From Xestospongia bergquistia (taxonomy: Eukaryota; Porifera; Demospongiae; Haplosclerida; Petrosiidae), in the NCBI GenBank assembly GCA_963965975.1, contig OZ014412.1, forward strand, positions 2,358,501-2,422,500: a stretch of DNA of 64,000 nt. Direction: 5' to 3'. How positions within the stretch are numbered: the stretch's first letter is position 1; each line of letters begins with the position of its first letter. The position numbers and the translations under genes are program-made. Under the pieces are notes generated by a model that saw nothing but the letters and a program-made list of their open reading frames with translations, ran no database searches and was not told the origin of the DNA. This document shows, in pieces, positions 12,601 through 24,283 of the stretch.

Positions 12601-14639
12601 AAGTATGTATTGTTCTTACTACTTGATAGTATATTACTATTGTTTATATTGTAATAGATATGTTTTCTAATAGAACACTATATAAACAATAAACACATTA
12701 CTTCACTCCTTTTATTACAGTATTAACTGTCCCTATCTAACACATGTTAACATAATGCATGACTAGTTTGTCTTATGTTACTTTTAGTTTTAATAGATAA
12801 TGACAAACTGTGAACATAAACAATGAGTAATATCATTATTTAGTTACTTGACATAAGAAGAAAACATCAACAAACAGCTATACCTCCTCAAGTACAACCT
12901 CCATCTTTGCAGTTTCCTGTTGTACCACATCAAGCTACATCCATCTCACCAAAGTTCTCTTTTACCAGTATTACTAATATCAATGAACACAATCCATTAT
13001 TACCAAGCAATGATGATACACCTCCTTGTAGTCCTTGTGATATTGAGATCTCATTAATGATGAAGTCATCATCACATGATTATGTAAGTTCATTGTGATA
13101 TGTGATCTGTTCATTAGATCTTTTAATTGTAATGGTCTATATATACAATACAAATGACAAATATTATTACTAATAAATATTCTAAGTCTACACTTTCTTA
13201 TAAAACATATACTATAAAGAAAATATAGAATAATAGTAGTAGTCATTATAATAGTTTATGACAATTATAACTAGCTATAGATGTTGCATATGACAATATT
13301 TAGTTATTATTTAAATATATAAAATGTATAGAGTAGACACTTTATCATTAAGGGAATTGTACTTTCATTCATACAGTAATTATTTTGTATTGTGTAAGTA
13401 GCAGTATTGTCAAAGGAATTAATGGCAAACTTATAAATAAAAATATATGAATAAGCAGGGTCACCTTGTACAGTATTCAATTGGTTATAATATGTGCAGC
13501 TTTGATCTACCTATCATGATCCACAAGAAAAGTCAACTTTATGACTATTTGATAGTCTACATGTATATAGCTTTTATCTTAGTTTATAGGACTTTAATAT
13601 TACTATAGACATCTTATAAGTAACATTTGCTTTTTAAATTGTTTCAGATTCATTTGTTCTTTGCATTTTATATCATAAAAATTGAGTAAAAAATTCTCTG
13701 TGACATGACTAATCACATACTAGTACATACCTCTAGTTATGGGTTCTGTCACACTTCTAGTATGACCAAAAACATATTATGTATAGAAGCTGAGATGATA
13801 TTTTGTTGAACTGTTTGGATTAGATATCTCATGCTATGGTACAACAAAATATATTCATATTGTTTGTCATTTTTCACTCTGTTTTAAATATATTTTTCAT
13901 TGAATATATTATGCTCTTGTTTACACGTCCACTCCCACAATGCCCGTATTTCTCTAGTAATATAGGAATTTAATGTACATTATTAATACTCATTAATATG
14001 ATTAATTACTACAGGATAGTAACTCAACTAATTGTACTACACTTGAAGATCAAAATGAGGACATTATATCTACAACATCAGATGCTCAAGAAACACCTTT
14101 TACTGATAATACAACAAAGCAAGGCATGTCACATTCTCAGTTTCAACAAATGAGAAAAAAGGTAAGTAAATGTTAAATGATAAATTAGTTAGTAAGTCTT
14201 TATCTCACAGGATTATAACAACTCTGTTTTAGAAGAAAAAACAACATCAGTTACCTTAGAAAGTAACACTGAGAAAAAAACAGAGATGGTTACAATAGCT
14301 CCACCCACTTGTGATGTCCCAATACAGTATAGTGGACATTATAATACAGTAATAATATAGATATTAATAATACATTATTATTATTAATGATACTATTGTA
14401 GATATCAGAAGACAATACTGAAGTGTCTTGTGCTATAAAAGATGAAGATATTATCATATATCCTACATATAAACTACTATCATTAGAAAATAAAGTTAGA
14501 GTTTAATATATAAATGTTAGTCATAGAGAGAACATGATTATTTTAGGATCGTCATCTTTTATATGAAGAGTTAAATGAAACCATCATACCTATTGCAGTC
14601 CAAGATGATGATGGACCTCAACTAATGTCAGTCCTTTAA
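9682..14639 (+). CDS. Family 1 Ig/FN3 receptor, copy 2, intact, with long tyrosine-rich tail
   Basis: Eighteen exons with fully consistent phases give about 929 residues: 9682-9745, 9784-10080, 10128-10403, 10452-10525, 10751-10973, 11031-11318, 11368-11450, 11500-11707, 11758-12066, 12192-12224, 12280-12399, 12449-12488, 12539-12602, 12844-13083, 14015-14161, 14211-14348, 14402-14494, 14547-14639. Order: signal peptide (1-21), Ig (to ~120), FN3 (to ~212), split FN3-like domain, FN3 (~312-407), second split domain, membrane-proximal domain (~505-607, VECVF...GNYTVYVYDVE), TM (~627-647), then ~270 cytoplasmic residues. The tail holds NYEDL, a Pro-rich stretch (IPPQVQPPSLQFPVVPHQ), PTYKLL and a consensus ITIM, LLYEEL. 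A TGA that seems to break exons 7/8 falls at the end of a 49-nt GTGAGT...TAG intron. Intron 14 is long (931 nt). Likely a surface receptor signalling through phosphotyrosine; ligand unknown. Confidence 0.82.
13505..13985 (+). repeat. Dispersed ~470-bp repeat in intron 14 of the family 1 gene
   Basis: One of six copies (partial at 29100-29220; others at 34517-34985, 42015-42480, 46472-46935, 58150-58625). The best conserved block contains CTAGTATGACCAAAAACATA and GCTGAGATGATATTTTGTTG. It has no open frame and no clear terminal repeats. The other copies lie downstream of family 2 genes or their remnants, so it travels with the duplicated units; whether it is an old element or a regulatory/RNA feature is open. 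Confidence 0.7.
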
Positions 14640-15845
14640 GGAATGAATTGTGTTCAAAATCCTGCTAGTAAAGTAGATAAGACATTAGTACATTATATGT
14701 TAACCTGTTTGATTTATAGTTGCTGATTATGACTGTTCTTGTCTTAATAATCTTCCTTTGATAATGAAACTTATATAGTAACCTCTTGCGGTAACATTAT
14801 GTCATGTTATATAATGTTTATCAATTTTTATGTTGTTTGCTATTTCTTATGTTAATTTATTTTATGTTTATCATTTTATAGTTAATAATGAACTATCTTT
14901 AAAACAATGACAAATTATATTTTACATTACATAACAGTCTAATCATGATTACTGGATACATTTATATCAAATATGAATAATTAAATATAAGTTGTTATAA
15001 AATGGACAAATTTTGTCAAATTTAAAAACTGAGCAGGATTCTTAGTGAATTCCCATTAAGTACATTTTATTAGCAACAATTGGAAGTCTACAAAATTTAT
15101 AATTATTGTGATGTTAATAATGATCATTTTGGAAGCTGACTCACCAATGAAAGTTTTATTAAAAGATGGTCTGTAAACTGTTACTGAACTAGAACAGTGG
15201 GAATTTTTTAGTTACTTGTATTATGATAGTGAAGAAATAATTCCGTTTACTCTGAGGAAATTGTGCACATGTTGTAGTGAATGATATTACTATATTAACT
15301 CATATCAATATTTTACTTCAAGCTATTGTAAGATCAACTGTTATGGTTACTTATGTATACTTCAAATATTTCTATAGTATTGTTACAAGATAGTGATATA
15401 ATATATGTACATTGAACACAACTCTAACTCAATTTTAGTTGTAGATATTTGTTAAGAGCATTAAAACAGACAATACAGACTGGGTTGTCAGTATTCTCTT
15501 TTAATGTTTGTAGTAATCTCCTCTGATGTTGACTTACCATTTCTCAGCAATCCTATGTACAACGTTTCAACTAATTATAACTGTGATAAACTATATACTC
15601 TAGTAATCTCTTGTGCCTAAATTCCCTTTATGAAGTGTTTAGTTATATAGAGTACAGAGTATGGGTAACAAAACATTGTATTTAAATTCACATTAAAGTA
15701 CAACGTTCTATTACCTGCACTCTAGATACTACTAAACAATTTAGCAGAAAACACGTGGTACACACGATGTACACCCATTATTAACTTCTACACGTATGAC
15801 GCCTGATTCCTAGGGTGGAGTCTGGGAATAGACTAGATTGATAAG
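14640..15845. other. 3' flank of the family 1 gene, shared with 29380-30300 and 52010-52960
   Basis: No gene is supported. The first ~600 bases (GATAAAGTAGATAAGACATTA-like text, GTTGATTATGACTGTTCTTG, later ATTGGAAGTC and TTGGAAGCTGACTCACCAATG) recur at 29390-29900 and 52020-52560. This shows that family 1 3' ends were copied together with family 2 5' flanks. The remainder holds scattered AT-rich unique sequence. Confidence 0.6.
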
Positions 15846-15849
15846 AAAT

Positions 15850-15912
15850 GACGGCTTTAGTCTCTGCTATGAGTGATGGTAGAGAAAGATGGCGAGGAAA
15901 TACTAGAGCACT
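15850..15912 (+). CDS. Candidate isolated first exon of an unknown gene
   Basis: ATG followed by 21 codons (MTALVSAMSDGRERWRGNTR, then AL) and a GTAAGG donor. Local G+C and CpG content are clearly higher than the surroundings, as in a promoter/first-exon region. The next plausible acceptor (TTATTATAG near 16658) gives only nine further residues to a stop, so the rest of the gene is not convincingly present. It could be a short peptide gene, a 5' exon cut off by duplication, or chance. Confidence 0.25.
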
Positions 15913-16055
15913 GGTAAGGTAGACTTTAGTAATTAGAATAATAATTATTGTGATATCTCTGGCTACATCTCCCTATTGCATGATGACTATTGTTAGTAAA
16001 TTATCTGCCATTTAATGAGAAATAATTATCAATTCCTAGTATTAGGTAATTTAAA

Positions 16056-16222
<167 letters not shown>

Positions 16223-16319
16223 CTCGCTTCTATAGCAGGTCACTTATACATTTACTTCAGTTGCTAAGAGATCAATCTTGTGTACAAGATTTTTATTGTA
16301 TTTATTAACCCAAAAAACA

Positions 16320-17740
16320 AAGTAAGTACTACAATAAATGTAGTAACTAGGAGATTGAATTCGATGTACTACAATTTATGTAACTGATATCAACTGTAAT
16401 ATTTGTTATTATACAAGTCATTGTATTTGCAATACATCTTAATTAGTTGATCCTATACCTGGCTGGGGTTAATTATTATTACAATTATAATTGTACACTC
16501 AATTACATTGTAAGTATAATTTGTTATATTATTGATATATAATGTAATAACAATGAAAGTATAATTAATTGATTCCATTATTTGTACATGTATAATTTTA
16601 ACTATATACATTTACATATACAGTACATGATGCATTGTATCTATTAATTTATTATAGGAACAATTGTTTTTATTGGACTGGACCTAGTTACCATCATGTT
16701 AGAGTGTAGTGGGTGGAGTTTAGAAAAAGTGAGACCACTCCTCCAAGATGGACCATTTATTTACTAATGGTATGTTATTGCACTATAGAAACAATCATTA
16801 TCAATGTTCATGTATTAGAAATACATAAGATGAAGGAGGAGCATGTTACATGTTAAATTGCATAGAAACCTTCCCTTAATTGATATTTTAGTTACATTGT
16901 ACTATAGAAAATAAACATTTAAAATTTATATATACCCACAACTACATGTTACTGATGTACACTGCTGTCAAAGTACAGTTAGGTATAAAAAAGATGTATA
17001 ATATAATTTTGGTCCAATGATGATTTTAAATTTTAATTGAATAGAGTTAATCTATTGAGCATTTGTACTACCTCCTAGTCAGTAGTTTAGTTCCAGTTGT
17101 TATAGTGGTGATATGATGAATTATATAATTAACAACCCAGATTGTAATAATTTGTTAGTACCTTAACTGGCTCTAAGGTGATGAGTCAGCGGTGGTCTTT
17201 GTTTAACAGTCAAAGAGTATATTGCAGTAATAACAATCCATTTAATAAGATGTCTTATAATTACAAAGTCAGTTACTATGAACTGTATTAATCACTTTGA
17301 GAAATGTTAATTTATTAAATCAATATTAATGACTGCTAGTGTACACTGTAAAATGTGGGTGTGTTTTGTGGTTTAGTATACAACTTTTAATACTATAATA
17401 GTAATTTTAATGCACTCTGATTCTACTACAAACAGAAGTCAGTAGAATACATACTTAGTACTGTGTGCTTTAGGGCTTGTAAAGGTTTTAATGATATACT
17501 ATACAATATACAGATACATGAACAATTCCATGGGTTTTTTATTTTTGTTATTTTAATCATTCACATTTCCCTTCAAATTAACATTTTTTTAGAATTTTAT
17601 ATTCACATAAAACAATAATAATGTTAATACATGTATAGATAAATCAGTTATTAATATAGAGTGTATGAGATGATAGAATGATATCAGTAGTGTATTATAT
17701 CAAATGACCATTTCAGACTTTAATCCATTATCTATAGATT
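16320..17740. repeat. Segmental duplication X, copy 1 (partner 21410-22290)
   Basis: From about 16800 the sequence parallels 21440 onward: CATAGAAACCTTCCCTTAAT against CATACAAACCTTCCCTGAAT, then TTTTGGTCCAAT, TATTTGTACT, and the 3' block ATGAGATGATAGAATGATATCAG before a minus-strand TM exon. The copies are clearly diverged with indels. 16320-16800 is AT-rich with no supported gene. Confidence 0.65.
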
Positions 17741-17832
17741 CTATTGGACATGGAGGTCCTCTTCCATGATCTCAACAATAAAGATTACTATTATAAACAA
17801 AGTCACTATCACAATGTAGATAATCCACATAT
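17741..17832 (-). pseudogene. Minus-strand TM exon, truncated copy
   Basis: After an acceptor (TTTATTTTAG) the frame reads MWIIYIVIVTLFIIVIFIVE then IMEEDLHVQ and a stop, a single hydrophobic helix with a short acidic end. The copy at 22427-22294 has one extra C (CTCCCATG against CTCCATG), which keeps the frame open for 14 more residues, so this one probably carries a 1-base deletion. The preceding exon cannot be established. Confidence 0.35.
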
Positions 17833-18184
17833 CTAAAATAAAACATTGTTACTGTAAGCTATTGTACATGACAATATCAATACACTAACCTGAATTATTA
17901 ATAACTTATATAATAACACTTGTTTTCTTGTAACAATATTCTAATTCAGTGTTAGTTATAGAGAGGTTTTACTAAAAATATAACAAGACAAAAATATTTA
18001 CATGTACAGAACAAACCAACACACACAACATATATCAGCAAATTATCCAAATATGATAAAAAATATATCTTACCTTATTCTGTAAGATCTTTTTATTTAC
18101 TAAAGCAATAGTTTTAATTTTACTATTGTAGTTGTCTAACTACATTGAAGGAAAGTAAATTCTGTTATTTATACTCTTTGACTC

Positions 18185-20190
18185 AACAGCTCATATATAT
18201 ATACTATAATAAATATAAGTTCAGCAGCTCATACATACTATAATCTCAACAGCTCATATATACTATAATCTCAGCAGTTCATATATACTATAATCTTAGC
18301 AGCTCACACATACTATAATCTCAGCAGCTCATACATACTATAATCTCAACTGCTCATATATACTATAATCTCAGCAGCTCATATATACTATAATCTCAGC
18401 AGCTCATACATACTATAATCTTAGCAGCTCATACATACTATAATCTCAGCAGCTCATACATACTATAATAATCTCAGCAGTTCATACATACTATAATAAT
18501 CTCAGCAGCTCATACATACTATAACAATCTCAGCAGCTCATATATACTATAATCTCAGCAGCTCATACATACTATAATCTTAGCAGCTCATACATACTAT
18601 AATCTCAGCAGCTCATACATACTTTATTCTCAGCAGCTCATATATAGTATATTCTCAGTAGCTCATGAATACTATAATCATAGTAGCTCATACATACTAT
18701 AATCTTAGCAGCTCATAAATACTATTTTCTCAGCAGCTCATATATACTATAATAAATATAAGTTCAGCAGCTCATACATAATATAATCTCAACAGCTCAT
18801 ATATACTATATTCTCAGCAGCTCATACATAATATAATCTCAACAGCTCATATATACTATAATCTCAGCAGCTCATATATACTATAATCTCAGTAGCTCAT
18901 ACATACTATAATCTCAGTAGCTCATACATACTATAATCTCAGCAGCTCATACATACTATATTCTCAGCAGCTCATATATACTATATTCTCAGCAGCTCAT
19001 ACATACTATAATCTCAGCAGCTCATATATACTATAATCTCAGCAGCTCATACATACTATAATCTTAGCAGCTCATACATACTATAATCTCAGCAGCTCAT
19101 ACATACTATAATAATCTCAGCAGTTCATACATACTATAATAATCTCAGCAGCTTATACATACTATAATAATCTCAGCAGCTCATACATACTATAATAATC
19201 TCAGCAGTTCATACATACTATAATCTCAGCAGTTCATGAATACTATAATAATCTCAGTAGCTCATACATACTATAATAATCTCAGCAGTTCATACATACA
19301 TAATCTCAGCAGTTCATGAATACTATAATAATCACAGCAGTTCATACATACTATAATAATCTCAGCAGCTCATACATACTATAATAATCTCAGCAGTTCA
19401 TACATACTATAATCTCAGCAGCTCATACATACTATAATAATCTCAGCAGTTCATACATACTATAATAATCTCAGCAGTTCATACATACTATAATAATCTC
19501 AGCAGCTCATACATACTATAACAATCTCAGCAGCTCATATATACTATAATCTCAGCAGCTCATACATACTATAATCTCAGCAGCTCATACATACTATAAT
19601 CTCAGCAGCTCATACATACTATAATAATCTCAGCAGTTCATACATACTATAATAATCTCAGCAGCTTATACATACTATAATAATCTCAGCAGCTCATACA
19701 TACTATAATAATCTCAGCAGTTCATACATACTATAATCTCAGCAGTTCATGAATGCTATAATAATCTCAGTAGCTCATACATACTATAATAATCTCAGCA
19801 GTTCATACATACATAATCTCAGCAGTTCATGAATACTATAATAATCACAGCAGTTCATACATACTATAATAATCTCAGCAGCTCATACATACTATAATAA
19901 TCTCAGCAGTTCATACATACTATAATCTCAGCAGCTCATACATACTATAATAATCTCAGCAGTTCATACATACTATAATAATCTCAGCAGTTCATACATA
20001 CTATAATAATCTCAGCAGCTCATACATACTATAACAATCTCAGCGGTTCATACATACTATAATCTCAGCAGTTCATGAACACTATAATAATCTCAGCAGC
20101 TTATACATATTATAACAATCTCAGCAGTTCATACATACTATAATAACCTCAGCAGCTCATACATATAATAATAACCTCAGTGGCTCATAA
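18185..20190. repeat. 2-kb minisatellite, 25/28-bp units, with higher-order structure
   Basis: About 75 units reading CTCAGCAGCTCATACATACT then TATAAT or TATAATAAT. Variants include GTTCATACA, GCTTATACA and GTTCATGAATAC. A block of variants repeats in the same order about 513 bp apart (marker GCTTATACAT at 19151 and 19664), so larger blocks were duplicated within the array. There are no unique spacers, so it is not a CRISPR array. It sits between the two copies of duplication X. Confidence 0.95.
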
Positions 20191-21409
20191 TATGTACTAG
20201 TATAACATAACACCAATAAACGATTATCCATTGGTGTACTTGCTGTAGTAGTCTTAATTGTTTTCAGTATAGATGTTTTTGTTTTTACTACTAAAATAAG
20301 ATTTGCATCTTGTTAAATTTTGTGCAGTATTTTGAGATTACATGTATAATATTTGCAACAATTACTTGTAAAACATTGATTGTCTGTTGATTGCTTGGAT
20401 CTTTGAATTCAGCATAACTGTAATGGCAAGCAAGGCAGTTAACAAAAACAAAACAACAAGAACAAGAATATCCTTTCAAAAATCTTCATCCTAAGATTGT
20501 TATAATAATGCCCATGGTGGAATTAATACCTGGACTACTATATCTTAGTTGGGTATGACTCTATATAACTTTATAACAAAAATGAAAAACATGTTAATGA
20601 CAAGACGAGATTAATTCATTGCACCTTAATTTACTGGTTAACTTTAATCATCAAATGTGTAGTATAATTATTTTGATAAAAATATACATGTACATGTACA
20701 CATGTGGTCCAAATAATCTTAGGACAAACTGGAAAGGGCTTTAAAAAATCAAATTGACGTTTGTAAATTGCCTAGTTATTCTCAACTTGCAATCGTCAAT
20801 TGAGTAATATCTCCTTTTAAAGATGTATTTACCATGAGGAACAAATTATAATGTGTGGACACACACACACTAATGTCCATGTAGACATACCAACAATTTA
20901 ATGTTATGTTATTGTTTCCTAATCAACTTAATACTGTATTTTATGAATTCCAAGCTAAAACTCCCTCATTGTCTGTTTAGATAATTCTAAAAATATGTTA
21001 CAAACTACATAAACTGCACATGGTTGGGTAATGAACTCTGTAATCCAACAAGAGTGGTAGTATCTCAAACCATACTGGTTAGTGATACACTGCAGTGTGA
21101 TAGATATTTACTGTAGACTCTTGTTTTGTACTCTCCCATGTGTTATATATTCTCTTGACTAAGTCTTAACTTAGTCTAATACAACAAGGAAAGTTTTATT
21201 AGAAGCTGATCCTAAACCAGTTGGAGATAAATAGATTAGGAGGTATATTCCTCATAATATTCGGCATTGATGATGTAGATATAGCTAGAGAACAACAGGG
21301 TAGGTTCTAGCAACAGTAGTAGTTGTCAGTAATAGTTGTCATGCTTTGGAGTCTTCTAGTCGGTTAGCATTTTGTTATTACTGTAACTGGCTTATTTAAG
21401 TGTTTTTAT
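20191..21409. other. AT-rich intergenic region with no supported gene
   Basis: No exon series, RNA gene or repeat array is recognisable. Small features are a TACATGTACATGTACACATG run near 20690 and short ACACAC tracts near 20860. The short minus-strand frame around 20291-20479 has no recognisable domain and is likely chance. Confidence 0.5.
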
Positions 21410-22290
21410 GTTACAGATGAAGGTTATTGATGGATGTTACAGGAGGAACATGTTTCATGTTTAATGACATACAAACCTTCCCTGAATAAAGAGTAAGCAC
21501 TTACATTGTACCATAGAAAATAAGCAACTAAAGATAATATACATGCACGCCTACATGTCACTATAGATGTACATTGTCCACACTGTCATTGTGGATTACT
21601 ACAACAGTTGGATATGATAAGATAATTTTTGGTCCAATCATAATTTCATGTTTTGTTTCAATAAAGTTGGTCTATCCAGTATTTGTACTGTCTCCTGGTC
21701 AGTAATAGTTGTCATACCTAAGGAAGAATTCTAGGTAGTTATGATTGTTGTATGATAACTTATACAATTTACTTCCCAAACTCTAGTATTTTGTTGCTAT
21801 TGTAACTGACTTATAAGGTGGTCTTATTATCAGTCAAAGATTATGTTACAGTAATAACATAAGATGCCTTATAATTACAAAAATCAGTTACATTTGTGTC
21901 TATTACAAACAGAAATCAGTAATATGCTTTAATTAGTACTGTACTTTAAGGCTTTTAAAGGTTTGAATGATATACTATGCAATACATCTACCAAATGGCC
22001 ATTTCACAGTAATGATAATACAAGTAGGAATTACTTGATTGATTTTCTATTTACTACACTATAGTTAAAATGAACAATGAACAAATACAGGCTTTCTTAT
22101 TTTTGTTATTTTAATCATTCACATTTCCCATCCTGTCTTCTACTAGAACGACATTTTATAAAGACAATTTAAATTGACTTTTTTAAAATTTACTATTCAC
22201 ATAAAACAGTAATAATATCGATACATGTATACATAAATTAGTTGTTAACATAGTATGTATGAGATGATAGAATGATATCAGTAGTGTATT
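21410..22290. repeat. Segmental duplication X, copy 2 (partner 16800-17740)
   Basis: Parallel to 16800-17740 with many substitutions and indels (GTACCATAGAAAATAAGCAA against GTACTATAGAAAATAAACAT; TTTTGGTCCAATCATAATTT against TTTTGGTCCAATGATGATTT). It leads into the minus-strand TM exon at 22427-22294. No plus-strand gene is supported. Confidence 0.65.
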
Positions 22291-22293
22291 ACA

Positions 22294-22427
22294 TCAAATG
22301 ACCATTTCAGACTTTAATCCATTATCTGTAGCTTCTATTGGACATGGGAGGTCCTCTTCCATGATTTCAACTATAAATATTACTATTGTAAACAAAGTCA
22401 CTCTCACAATGTAGACAATCAGCATAT
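22294..22427 (-). CDS. Last exon of an unknown minus-strand membrane protein (TM plus short tail)
   Basis: A TTTATTTTAG acceptor is followed by 134 bases that stay open to TGA in phase 1: MLIVYIVRVTLFTIVIFIVE (TM helix) followed by IMEEDLPCPIEATDNG and LKSEMVI. The diverged copy at 17741-17832 shares the helix and first tail residues. A candidate upstream exon of the same strand is 23049-22967, but the short exon just before this one contains a stop in the needed phase (near 22500), so the gene model is incomplete or the gene is broken. Family unknown. Confidence 0.4.
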
Positions 22428-22966
22428 CTAAAATAAAACATTGTTACTGCAAGCTGTTGTACATGACAACACTCACCTGAATTATTAATAACTTATATAA
22501 TAACACTTGTTTTCTTGTACCAATAGTCTAATTCAGTATCGGTTATAGAGTGGTTCTACTAAAAGTATAACAAGACAAAAATATTAACATGTACACAACA
22601 GACTGACAAACACAGTTTGTTTCTGTTATAACAAATTTACCTAAAATAATGTTTCTACATTTTGACTACCTAAATTGTAACTTTTTTAGAGGAGCTATGT
22701 TTAACATTGCTTGTATGGTATTTCTGTGAGTTGCCATTTTATCAGCTATAATTGTTACACTTTTGGTTAATTTTACTATTGCCATAACTGAGGATGCCTA
22801 TAAATTGTTAAATCTACCAACCAGGAACTTTTAAGTATTTGGTAAAGTGGTAACTAAACATATTTGTTAAGAAAAAAATTTTAATACTTTTGTTGGTTTT
22901 ATAGTACTAACAAGTGCTATCTGCTTTCTATTTATTTTATTGATAGTTAATAGTTTATTGGCTTAC

Positions 22967-23049
22967 CTAATCCTCCAGTTGTTATAGTGTTAGTTTGTTT
23001 GTAGTTATTTCCACTAACCAAATCTCCAAGTAAAATACCAACCACTACA
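22967..23049 (-). CDS. Candidate 5' exon of an unknown minus-strand gene
   Basis: Between an AACTACAG acceptor-like site and a GTAAGC donor, the frame VVVGILLGDLVSGNNYKQTN then TITTGGL is open. The duplicate at 49130-49210 also stays open, with mostly conservative changes (AVILFEDLVSGNNYKQITTI then RTGGL), and keeps its GTAAGT donor. No ATG is linked; the start may lie in an exon not recognised. Function unknown. Confidence 0.3.
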
Positions 23050-23121
23050 CTGTAGTTATTGTGAACTGAATAATTATCACTTTGAGTTTGAGTAATAACT
23101 GACTGCTACAGTATTGTTGCA

Positions 23122-23135
23122 GCCTTATATACACT
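23122..23135 (-). promoter_or_regulatory. TATA-like promoter element, minus strand
   Basis: On the minus strand GTGTATATAAGGCT lies about 75 bases upstream of the candidate exon at 23049. The same GTGTATATAAGGCT element is kept at the matching place in the duplicate (about 49269-49282). Conservation between diverged copies is the evidence; transcription is not proven. Confidence 0.35.
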
Positions 23136-23689
23136 TTAGTGCACTCTGAATTGTGGGTGTGTTTGTGGTTAGTTTAAACAACTTCCCTCTCTAATATTAT
23201 TGGATTATATAATATTATATATTTATTGTACCATGCTATGTCTTAATGACCAATCAGATTGCTCCATTTCAGGTCAATAAATAACTTGTACACATCTCAT
23301 AGCTAGGAGTATTTAAGTTATTATACACACTCTTTTCTGAGGCTATATGATTTCCAGCAATCAATTTGGCTGATTATATTATATTATATTATGGTAATTA
23401 CTAAAATTTGTGTACATTAAATCTGAACATTTAAAGATTTAGTTGGTTATATATAATGTTACATTATACACATTAAAGTCACCAAAACTCTATGTTATTA
23501 TAGACATCAGACAAAATATATTGATGTTATATACAACAGTAATTTAGATTTTTCTTTTAATCTATGCTCTTTAGTGTTTTAGTTCTAGGATCAAGATCAC
23601 ATCATGATCATGAAAACGTCACCTGATTCCATCTAGTTGATCAAGATTAGAACACAGTAATAATAAGTTCACCTTATATTTCTACTATA

Positions 23690-24244
23690 GTGGGTATAAC
23701 CGACTACTACAAGTAAGTTAATAACAGTAGTTATTAACAAATTTCACTAAATAGTTGCTATTATGAAATAATGTCCTTCACTTATTAATTTTTCTTGTAA
23801 TAATCTTTGTTACTTCACCTGTATTTTATTTAATTATATAGTTATAACAATTAATACTATACCTAATATATTCAGTGACATTGTATTTATTATTTGTACT
23901 ATAGCTGTTGTCATCACTATAGTTATATTGTTGATGACATTTGTGACAATTGTAGTTGTATTGGAGGAAGAGGCAATCAACCTTTTAACAATATTACTAT
24001 TTGTGTCATCATCTGTTGTTCTTGCCTCCTCACTATCCCCATTGCAACTGATATACCTTTAAAAAAACACCCATCACTGGTAAGTGTAAGTAACATGACA
24101 CTGTATCATGATAAGACATTCCAGTGTATCATTGTTCTGGTAATTAATGGAACTGAATGTATTGTATTGATACATTTCACAAATATATTATATTGTAAAT
24201 CAATAGTTGAATATATTAAATATAAAAGTGTTTACATACTTAAG

Positions 24245-24283
<39 letters not shown>

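Larger units (their letters stand above)
22600..23690. repeat. Segmental duplication Y, copy 1 (partner 48830-49930)
   Basis: Shares with 48830-49930 the series CCATAACTGAGGATG, TATTTGGTAAAGTG, CTAATCCTCCAGTT, TTGTAGTTATTTCCACTAAC, TATATACAC, and the terminal TCACATCATGATCAT segment. The tract continues on both sides into family 1 TM sequence (23690-24000 and 49970-50280), giving a duplicated block of about 1.4 kb. Confidence 0.75.

Noticed and set aside
18185..20190. Regular ~25-bp repeats resembling a CRISPR array
   Set aside because: Units are directly adjacent with no unique spacers, the units themselves vary, and the genome is eukaryotic; this is a minisatellite.
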